Made by a program: the position numbers and the translations under genes
Part shown: piece after piece, positions 4,963 through 10,949 of the stretch
Position numbering within the stretch: position 1 is the stretch's first letter
Layout: every line of letters begins with the position of its first letter
The notes under the pieces: generated by a model
What the model was told of the DNA's origin: nothing
Database searches by the model: none
The model's input: the letters and a program-made list of their open reading frames with translations, nothing else
Origin: UBA8517 sp964606975
Lineage (GTDB): Bacteria > Patescibacteriota > Microgenomatia > UBA8517
Direction: 5' to 3'
Length of the DNA: 13,470 nucleotides
Assembly (NCBI GenBank): GCA_964606975.1
Contig: CAZSGY010000018.1
Location: 1 to 13,470, forward strand

Positions 4963-5004
4963 TATTTTACCACGAGGCACGGTCTATTGCCGAGTGGCAA
5001 GCTT
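4963..5004 (-). repeat. 42-bp tRNA-linked element, copy 2 (inverted)
   Basis: The reverse complement carries the same 18-nt block (5004-4987) and 16-nt block (4978-4963) as copy 1 at 1335-1376, with an 8-nt spacer of different sequence. The TTGCC/GGCAA hairpin is kept. The element points toward tRNA-His and also lies directly upstream of the dsbA-like gene on the other strand. Confidence 0.85.
4964..4972 (-). promoter_or_regulatory. Extended -10 box, possible tRNA-His promoter
   Basis: TG-G-TAAAAT on the minus strand is identical to the tRNA-Leu box. If used, transcription would start near 4956 and give a leader of about 110 nt before the tRNA. No nearer promoter of this type is seen. Confidence 0.4.
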
Positions 5005-5018
5005 AGATGGAATAAATT

Positions 5019-5027
5019 TGATATACT
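5019..5027 (+). promoter_or_regulatory. Leaderless-type extended -10 of the dsbA-like gene
   Basis: TG-A-TATACT ends 6 nt before ATG 5034, so the transcript should begin at about the start codon. No good -35 is visible; upstream lies the 42-bp element. Confidence 0.6.
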
Positions 5028-5033
5028 ATTTCC

Positions 5034-5720
5034 ATGAAAGATTTTCTTCAGAGAAATAAAGTTTTTTTGATAGTCTCCGCCGTAACTATCGCCATTATCG
5101 TTGGTGGAGTTTTTTTGATGAGTGGTGGTTCGAAGTCCACCACCGGAAGTGTTATTGATTCGTCGATTTTAGCTCCCGAGGGAGTTTACAAGACTGCTGG
5201 TTATGCAAACGGAACATATCTCCCGGGAAACCCTTCCGCAAAGGTTACCTTGGTAGAATTCGGCGATTATGAATGTCCGGCCTGCGGTATTTATGCCCCC
5301 TACGTTAAAGGGCTTTTGAGCGACTTTTCGGGCAATATGAATTATGTTTTTAGGAATTATCCCCTGCCCCAGCACAAAAACGCATTTTCGTCCTCCTACG
5401 CTGTTGAAGCTGCCGGTCTTCAGGCTAAATTTTGGGAGATGCACGAAAAAGTTTTTACCACTCAGGCTGAGTGGTCTGCACTAGCCGATCCCAAGGAAAC
5501 TTTCGTTTCTTACGCTAAAGAGTTGGGCCTTGATACCCAGAAGTTTTCTCTGGATATGGACTCACAGACGGTGAAGGATATAGTGACCAGGGATACTGCT
5601 GTAGGTAATACCGTCAGGATTACAGAAACTCCGACTTTTTATGTTAATGGTAGGAAAGTTAATATTACAAGCTCAATAGAGGAGCTTAAAACCGTTATCC
5701 GGGAAGAACTGGATAAATAA
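5034..5720 (+). CDS. Membrane-anchored DsbA-like thiol oxidoreductase
   Basis: This 228-aa thioredoxin-fold protein is of the DsbA/thioredoxin_4 type, which forms or exchanges disulfide bonds in exported proteins. Residues 1-8 are basic and about 10-30 are hydrophobic, giving a signal anchor, followed by a Ser/Thr/Gly stalk. The strand VTLVEFGDYE leads into the active site CPAC (81-84). The helical insertion has a FRNYPLPQHKNA segment (106-117) typical of the family, and the cis-proline is in ETPTFYVNG (P200). Reoxidation usually needs DsbB or VKOR, neither of which is in the window. The start is fixed by TATACT 6 nt upstream. The stop codon is 1 bp from the stop of the convergent solute-binding-protein gene, so no terminator fits between them. 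A natural client in the window is the exported six-cysteine protein (inference). Confidence 0.92.
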   Translation: MKDFLQRNKVFLIVSAVTIAIIVGGVFLMSGGSKSTTGSVIDSSILAPEGVYKTAGYANGTYLPGNPSAKVTLVEFGDYECPACGIYAPYVKGLLSDFSGNMNYVFRNYPLPQHKNAFSSSYAVEAAGLQAKFWEMHEKVFTTQAEWSALADPKETFVSYAKELGLDTQKFSLDMDSQTVKDIVTRDTAVGNTVRITETPTFYVNGRKVNITSSIEELKTVIREELDK

Positions 5721-5721
5721 A

Positions 5722-7047
5722 TTATTTTCTGGATACGGTGTAAGTTGTGGGGTAATAAAGAAAAGCTGCCGGCGAGTCTTCCACCAAGAATCTCTGAAAA
5801 TCCAAATAGATTCTCTTCCTGGTGCTTAAATCTATTTCACTTCTGCCGTCTTCCAAAAGTTTATCAATTCTGGGATTCTCGTAGCGTGTAATATTTGTCG
5901 AATTTTGGGTGGAATGCCATATTGAATATTGATCAGGGTCTTCCGGCATATCAAGTATGGCTAAAAATGCCTGAAAATCCGAAGGCATTGTGGTCACAAC
6001 GTTTATGTCCACATTAACACCTGCTTCCCGCCAGTTATTACTGATCAATTCGGCTTTATCAAGCAAAAGCGGCGAGGTAGCCAGATTTATCGTAAAATCT
6101 GAGAATTTGTTCGCTTCTTTGTAATCCTCGATCATTTCTTTGGCCTTTTTGGCATCATAATGGTAAGGTTTGACCTGCGGGTTATATGCCCAGGAATCAA
6201 TGGATATCGGGCTTATTGCACGAAGACCGCCCAACGCCTCTTTGTTAATGGCGTAAGACAAGGCTTGCCGTAAGTTTTTTTCGGTTAAAAAGCTATCCTG
6301 CGTATTAAAGAAAACGGCCACGAATTCTCCGGTACTTGAGAAATTACTGATTTTAACTTTTGGCCAAGTATCAAATGGACTAGTATCAAATAAGTCCTCG
6401 ATTTTATCAATCTCTCCCAATTCAAAAGCAATTTTGGTACGTTCCTCCGTGGGATAAAATTTATAAACGATATCGCCCGCCTTTTTTGAAACAAGTTTCA
6501 ATTCTTCAACATTTGAACCATTCAGTGAAATCTTATCAACTTCCCATGCGCCCGTGCCCAAAAGACCTGATTTAAAAGTTGGCCTGGAAACAACTGCAGG
6601 GAAGGCTGAATAGGTGTTTTGAAGTTTAAATACTATTGTTTTCTCATCCGGTCTTTCAACCGTCACATCGGAAAATTGGTAATTAATAGTCTTGCTGGTG
6701 ACTTTATCTCCATCCTGCCAATAAACATTATCTTTGAGGGTAAAAATCCAAGTCTTTCCCTTGTCTGTTGTCTCCCACGATGAGGCAAGATCAGGAGCTA
6801 CGCTTCCGTCTTCCTCTATTTTTGTCAGTCCGTTCCCGATAAGGTTCAATATGGAAGAGGGCAAACTGGCTGCGGTATACCTTCCTGTTAGTCCGATCCT
6901 GGTTGTTTCGCCGAAACTCAAGGCAGGAATTAAAAATTTTAACAGAAAAAAGAAGACAACTCCGAAACCGATACCTACAAATATAAGCACCTTAAAACGG
7001 CTTACAAAAGCCCCAACGAGCCTAAATATATAACGGAGGTTCAACAT
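5722..7047 (-). CDS. Family 5 extracellular solute-binding protein, membrane-anchored
   Basis: The 441-aa protein resembles SBP_bac_5 (peptide/nickel-binding) receptors of ABC importers. The diagnostic stretch is VAPDLASSWETTDKGKTWIF (83-102), continuing to DNVYWQDGDKVTSKTI, with NLRQALSYAINKEAL (258-272), AKEMIEDYK (302-310) and the C-terminal YENPRIDKLL (389-398) also typical. There is no lipobox cysteine; a hydrophobic segment at about 19-40 should anchor it in the membrane. It is shorter than the common 500-540 aa, mainly because the segment after about residue 125 is reduced. No permease or ATPase gene is near, so either distant partners or a non-transport role is possible. It starts 2 nt after the secG stop (TAA GA ATG) without a Shine-Dalgarno site, suggesting translational coupling. 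Confidence 0.85.
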   Translation of the reverse strand: MLNLRYIFRLVGAFVSRFKVLIFVGIGFGVVFFFLLKFLIPALSFGETTRIGLTGRYTAASLPSSILNLIGNGLTKIEEDGSVAPDLASSWETTDKGKTWIFTLKDNVYWQDGDKVTSKTINYQFSDVTVERPDEKTIVFKLQNTYSAFPAVVSRPTFKSGLLGTGAWEVDKISLNGSNVEELKLVSKKAGDIVYKFYPTEERTKIAFELGEIDKIEDLFDTSPFDTWPKVKISNFSSTGEFVAVFFNTQDSFLTEKNLRQALSYAINKEALGGLRAISPISIDSWAYNPQVKPYHYDAKKAKEMIEDYKEANKFSDFTINLATSPLLLDKAELISNNWREAGVNVDINVVTTMPSDFQAFLAILDMPEDPDQYSIWHSTQNSTNITRYENPRIDKLLEDGRSEIDLSTRKRIYLDFQRFLVEDSPAAFLYYPTTYTVSRK

Positions 7048-7049
7048 TC

Positions 7050-7262
7050 TTAAATGACCAATCGCAGAATTGATATTAAAATAAAAAGAAACGATGCTAC
7101 AAAGGTGAGTCTGAAAACTAATTTCTCCAAACCTCTCCTGGTAAAACTGGCGCCGCCGAGGCCGCTAGATCTGCCGAAGCCCGTACCGCGTGCCTGTATC
7201 AAAATCAGCCCGATCAAGGCTAAAGAAACAATAATTTGAGCGATAGTCAGTGCTTGATTCAT
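7050..7262 (-). CDS. secG: Preprotein translocase subunit SecG
   Basis: SecG is the small third subunit of the SecYEG channel and assists SecA-driven protein export. The 70-aa length and topology fit: a first span at about 5-23, the conserved cytoplasmic loop with ILIQARGTGFG and a Gly/Ser-rich stretch, then FTRRGLEKLVF (40-50) leading into a second span (about 48-69). The ATG at 7262 follows TATAAT by 12 nt. The gene reads straight into the solute-binding-protein gene (2-nt gap), and the two form an operon. Confidence 0.9.
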   Translation of the reverse strand: MNQALTIAQIIVSLALIGLILIQARGTGFGRSSGLGGASFTRRGLEKLVFRLTFVASFLFILISILRLVI

Positions 7263-7274
7263 TTTTCGAACTTA

Positions 7275-7280
7275 ATTATA
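7275..7280 (-). promoter_or_regulatory. -10 box of the secG operon
   Basis: Consensus TATAAT (7280-7275 on the minus strand) is 12 nt before ATG 7262, giving a leader of about 5 nt. A weak TTGGTT lies 19 nt upstream, and GTTATT-TG-AATAAC (7289-7302) at the end of the preceding gene is an inverted repeat in the -35 region. Confidence 0.5.
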
Positions 7281-7289
7281 TCATCTAAG

Positions 7290-7694
7290 TTATTTGAATA
7301 ACCAATCGATCACTGAGGAAACAAGTGAGATCAAAAAGGAAAAAGCTACCAGTGCCAAAAGCCCGCCCAGAGTAATTGCCGGAATAGTTATCCAGTAGGA
7401 GTTGAAACCCGGAAAAAGAAAGCCGGTTATCTTAAAACCGGGAACTATCAAAGTAACTATATAGAGAGCCACAGCATAGCCAACCCAACGGAAAAAACCA
7501 AAAGTGACAAGGTTTAGCGGAAGAAGGAGTATATTGATAACCGGTTTAATGATCAATGCGGCTACCGTTAAAGCGATCCCGGTTAAAATTATCGTATCAA
7601 TACCGTTTTCAAAGACCAAGCCGGCAATGGCCAGCGAAATTAAATAAATTGTTACAGAATTAATGATGAAGTGTTTAATTGCTCCCTTTATCAT
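7290..7694 (-). CDS. Four-TM holin-superfamily IV membrane protein
   Basis: The 134-aa protein is nearly all hydrophobic, with four spans at about 8-27, 33-50, 66-86 and 103-126. The pattern LIIKPVINILLLPLNLVTFG (47-66) followed by a VPGFKITGF segment (84-92) is the hallmark of the 'phage holin family 4' (DUF360-type) proteins. These are widespread chromosomal genes in bacteria, and the name does not imply a phage here; the cellular role is not established. It has its own promoter, TTGAAA-17-TATACT, placed 6 nt before the ATG and overlapping the uvrC 3' end. It is followed by secG, which has its own -10 box. Confidence 0.85.
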   Translation of the reverse strand: MIKGAIKHFIINSVTIYLISLAIAGLVFENGIDTIILTGIALTVAALIIKPVINILLLPLNLVTFGFFRWVGYAVALYIVTLIVPGFKITGFLFPGFNSYWITIPAITLGGLLALVAFSFLISLVSSVIDWLFK

Positions 7695-7700
7695 AACTTA

Positions 7701-7729
7701 AGTATAAGATCCTTATTGCTCCTTTTCAA
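7701..7729 (-). promoter_or_regulatory. Leaderless-type promoter of the holin-like gene
   Basis: On the minus strand TTGAAA (7729-7724), a 17-nt spacer and TATACT (7706-7701) are followed after 6 nt by ATG 7694. It is the best full promoter in the window and lies partly within the last codons of uvrC. Confidence 0.7.
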
Positions 7730-9065
7730 ATAACGATCTCTTAATGAGTTTATGATGATAGACCCTTGCAAATCTGTGAGCCTCGTCCCGTATCCTTTGT
7801 ATCAGGTTTAGGGCATCACCTTTAGGTACTTTGTAATTTTTGATCTCAAAAACGCCATTCTTTTTTACAGGTATTACCAAAGTCTCAAGCCTTTTAGCCA
7901 AACCCACTACCGGAATTTGTTCATTTTCAAACACTTTCAAAAAAACCGAAAGCTGTCCCGCTCCCCCGTCAACAATAATCAAGTCCGGCTTGCCCCACTT
8001 CTTTAAATTATTTTTTCGTCTGCCGGCTATCTCGCGCATTGAACCATAGTCGTCGTTTTTGTTTAATTGAAGAATTCTAAAATGTCTATAAAGACTCTTT
8101 TCCGGTGTTCCATTCACAAAAGTGACCATAGAGGCTGTGGCACCGGTGCCTTGCAGGTGGGCTACGTCAAAACATTCGATTCTTTCTAATTTTTTTATGC
8201 CGAGAAAGTGTTTCTCAAGAATTTTTTTCAGCTGCAGCGTCTCTTTTACCCGGATGTCCTCATAAAAATTTGGATTGGTCAGATAAGGATCTATTAGCGC
8301 CCGCGGACTGGTTATATATTCAAATCTTTTAATTTGATCGCGGATCACCCCGGCCTCCTCATACATTTGATTCCCGGAACAAGTATCCATCTCTTTTGAG
8401 AGCTGCTTTTTAACATTTTCAATTTTTCCATCAAGCAGCGATTTAATTTTTCTGATATTGGCATTATATTTTTTGGCCATAATCTGTCTTTTTCCATAAT
8501 CTTTGATATTTGAAATCTCACTTGGGCAGGGATCACAAAGGCCGATTTGTGAGTAAAGACAGGCGCGTTTGCCGACCTTGTGGTCTGAAAAAGGGAAAAT
8601 TCTACGGATCATTTTTAACACCGACTTAACATTAGTTGAAGACGGAAATGGTCCATATACGGCCTTTGTGGGAAACTTTTTCAAATCTGGTTTTCTGGCA
8701 GTTAAAACTCTGGGAAATTTTTCACTGGTTATTATTATATAAAGCGGGTGCTTATCATCTTTTAAAGCAATATTGTACTTTGGCAAATAAAGCTTAATTA
8801 ATTTTGCTTCCAAAAGAAGCGCTTCCAACTCATTGACTACTTTGATATAAGAAATCTCTCCGGCCTCAGATATCATCTTTTCCGTTTTGGGCTCAAGACT
8901 CAGTCTAAAATAGGAGGCCACCCGGTTTTTAAGATTTATTGCCTTGCCTACATATATCGGGGTTTTTCCTTTGAAATAAACATAGACCCCCGGGTTTTCA
9001 GGTAAATCCAGGTAAAACTTAGGGGTTATTTTGATCCTGTGGAGGTTTTTGAATAATATCTTCAT
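7713..9065 (-). CDS. uvrC: UvrABC excision nuclease subunit C, without HhH region
   Basis: UvrC makes the 3' and 5' incisions around DNA damage after UvrA/UvrB loading. The N-terminal GIY-YIG nuclease is at about 26-54 (PGVYVYF...IYVGKAINLKNRV). A cysteine cluster C169-x7-C177-x2-C180 matches the family's CLxxQIGxC region, a proposed Fe-S site. A UVR/UvrB-binding helix pair lies at about 214-250. The RNase H-like endonuclease has FDVAHLQG (D300), IVDGGAGQ (D366) and RDEAHRFA (H430). The protein ends soon after, at 450 aa against about 600 in E. coli, so the tandem helix-hairpin-helix DNA-binding region is missing; there is no frameshift sign. The ATG at 9065 has AAAGG 9 nt upstream. The first 47 nt overlap the transglutaminase gene, indicating coupled translation. 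Confidence 0.96.
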   Translation of the reverse strand: MKILFKNLHRIKITPKFYLDLPENPGVYVYFKGKTPIYVGKAINLKNRVASYFRLSLEPKTEKMISEAGEISYIKVVNELEALLLEAKLIKLYLPKYNIALKDDKHPLYIIITSEKFPRVLTARKPDLKKFPTKAVYGPFPSSTNVKSVLKMIRRIFPFSDHKVGKRACLYSQIGLCDPCPSEISNIKDYGKRQIMAKKYNANIRKIKSLLDGKIENVKKQLSKEMDTCSGNQMYEEAGVIRDQIKRFEYITSPRALIDPYLTNPNFYEDIRVKETLQLKKILEKHFLGIKKLERIECFDVAHLQGTGATASMVTFVNGTPEKSLYRHFRILQLNKNDDYGSMREIAGRRKNNLKKWGKPDLIIVDGGAGQLSVFLKVFENEQIPVVGLAKRLETLVIPVKKNGVFEIKNYKVPKGDALNLIQRIRDEAHRFARVYHHKLIKRSLFEKEQ

Positions 9066-10929
9066 TTTTTATTGCCTTTCGGCCAGTTATTTTAGCAAAA
9101 AATGCCAATATTTTAATTTTTTTTACTCTGATAAATATAAAGGCGGTAATTATTATGAAAATTACCAAAACTACAATCAAGCTATTAACCACTATTTGTT
9201 TTTTGTTGGTTAATACTTCTGCGTGGGCGGAACCGACTGAAACTTTAATTACGCTTGGCATATCTTTACCCAAAAAACTGTAGGGCAATGTAATGTTGAT
9301 CTGGCTATTGGCGTAGGGAGGAAGTAATTCTATATAGTCCCGGGTTTTTTCCTTGGAATCATAGTAAATTGTGGGATATATGGAATACAAGGCGGCCGGA
9401 CCGGGGTTTGAAACGTTTATTGTATAGACGCTGCTAAAAAAGGGTAAAACTCTAAAAGGTTTGATTGAAACATCTGCGACACTGGTCTTATTTTCCGGAA
9501 GCTGTCCGAAAGAAACATAAACGTCTTTTTGGGGATTGGGCCCGAGTTTGTATGAACCCGGAGGGTACGGCTCCCTGGAGCTTCGTCCATGCAAGACAAA
9601 TGCAAAATGCCTCAAATCCAGTTTATTAAAAAAATCCACCCCGTTGGTAGTTGATCCCCATGTTGGGTCAATCGGAATCCAAACACCTTTTTCCCGGTCA
9701 TAATATTCAGGCCAGGCGTGGAGCACGTCTGCAACCAAACCCAAAGGCTGCAGCTCGGGGTTTTCCGTGTAGGCATAGCCATTTACCTCTCTGGCCGGGA
9801 TTCCGGCAGCTCTGGCAATAGCTATAAATAGGTCCGTAAATTCCATGCAAATTGCCTGGTTAGGATTTTGTAAAGCGGAGACTGCTCCCATTCTTTGAGC
9901 ATTGGGTTGAACCCGCGAAAAATCGTATTCAAGTGTCTGCGACACGTAGTTATATATGGCCTCCGGAGTTTTTAGCTTCAAAGCCAGTTCTTTAATTTTG
10001 GCGTCTCCCGTTTCCCAATAAACATCTTCCTTTAGACTTTCATTCAACTCCTCAGCGCTGGGTTTAGGAAAAGACCGGTAGCTGGCAAAAATTTGCACCG
10101 AACCTGAAACAGTGACATCAATTCTTTGCCGGGGCGAGAGATCAAAAGTGGCTATCCAGTTTCCGTCAGAGTCTACCGCCACGTTTGTCGGTTTGGGGTC
10201 AATTTTTTGGATATAAACCTTTTGAAATGCCGTATCCGGAGGAATTGCTATTTCGGTGGATGTGGCTTTTGATAAAGGGTTTTCAAGATGGTAGGCAAGG
10301 TTAAAGGTAAAAACTTGGAATTGGCCGAATCCCGCACTAATTCCGTTTTCACTGACACTTTCCTTATTGAAAACGTAGGTGTATCCGTTATCGTCCAAAT
10401 TTCTTGAAGCCGGTTGTGGCGAAATATATGCCTCAAGACCAAAAGCTTTAGGAACTTTTAAGGTAAGAGTGTAATTTCTAAAATTGGTTTCCTCACCTAT
10501 TCTGGGAACGGAAATTTCCCAAACCTCTCCGGTACGAACGGCAAATGTCGGATTTTCATAAACAATGCTAAAATGCCTTTGGGTTCCTTTGCCGACGCTG
10601 GTATCGGGAAAGGTAACTTTGATGGTGGTAGTGTTTTCTACTTTGCTAACTTCTACCGGAAATTCGGTTCCGCTATCGGCAAATGATCTTACACCCACGG
10701 CATCAATATTTTCCAAACTTAAAGTATAGGTAGTTGCATAAAGATTGGAAAAATTATTTTCTAAAGTAACTGCGTGGGTCACAATGGTTTTTCCGGAATC
10801 CTGAATGTCGTAAACAACATTGGTATCGACATTGAATTCATTTTCAGCTGAAGCTTTGCTTATATCTGAAACGAAAAAAAACACAAAAACAATGATCAAA
10901 ACCGATACAAGTTTGAAAAAAAATCGCAT
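9019..10929 (-). CDS. Membrane-anchored transglutaminase-like protein
   Basis: The 636-aa protein has an N-terminal signal peptide (about 1-28), a long beta-rich extracytoplasmic region (30-290), a transglutaminase-like cysteine-protease-fold domain (about 315-425), a further beta-rich region (about 480-575), one membrane span (about 581-601) and a charged C-terminal tail in the cytoplasm. The triad is visible: Cys361 in QAICMEFTDLF, His404 in LHAWPEYYD and Asp421 in WIPIDPTWG, with ARAAGIPAREVNGYAY (372-387) as in the family. Activity could be proteolysis or transamidation of envelope proteins; the substrate is unknown. The start is supported by TATACT 6 nt upstream of the ATG. The gene sits between uvrA and uvrC and overlaps the latter by 47 nt, but nothing in the protein points to DNA repair. 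Confidence 0.88.
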   Translation of the reverse strand: MRFFFKLVSVLIIVFVFFFVSDISKASAENEFNVDTNVVYDIQDSGKTIVTHAVTLENNFSNLYATTYTLSLENIDAVGVRSFADSGTEFPVEVSKVENTTTIKVTFPDTSVGKGTQRHFSIVYENPTFAVRTGEVWEISVPRIGEETNFRNYTLTLKVPKAFGLEAYISPQPASRNLDDNGYTYVFNKESVSENGISAGFGQFQVFTFNLAYHLENPLSKATSTEIAIPPDTAFQKVYIQKIDPKPTNVAVDSDGNWIATFDLSPRQRIDVTVSGSVQIFASYRSFPKPSAEELNESLKEDVYWETGDAKIKELALKLKTPEAIYNYVSQTLEYDFSRVQPNAQRMGAVSALQNPNQAICMEFTDLFIAIARAAGIPAREVNGYAYTENPELQPLGLVADVLHAWPEYYDREKGVWIPIDPTWGSTTNGVDFFNKLDLRHFAFVLHGRSSREPYPPGSYKLGPNPQKDVYVSFGQLPENKTSVADVSIKPFRVLPFFSSVYTINVSNPGPAALYSIYPTIYYDSKEKTRDYIELLPPYANSQINITLPYSFLGKDMPSVIKVSVGSAHAEVLTNKKQIVVNSLIVVLVIFIIITAFIFIRVKKIKILAFFAKITGRKAIKNEDIIQKPPQDQNNP

Positions 10930-10935
10930 GTATTA

Positions 10936-10941
10936 AGTATA
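10936..10941 (-). promoter_or_regulatory. Leaderless-type -10 box of the transglutaminase-uvrC unit
   Basis: TATACT (10941-10936 on the minus strand) ends 6 nt before ATG 10929 and lies 8 nt past the uvrA stop codon. No -35 is evident at 16-19 nt. Confidence 0.5.
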
Positions 10942-10949
10942 TCTTAAAA

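Noticed and set aside
4762..4980. 72-aa minus-strand reading frame
   Set aside because: It reads through tRNA-His (QPVRALPCGGRGWRFESAL is a typical tRNA artefact).
7290..7694. Prophage or lysis gene suggested by the holin name
   Set aside because: No endolysin, structural or integrase gene is near; the family is common in chromosomes.
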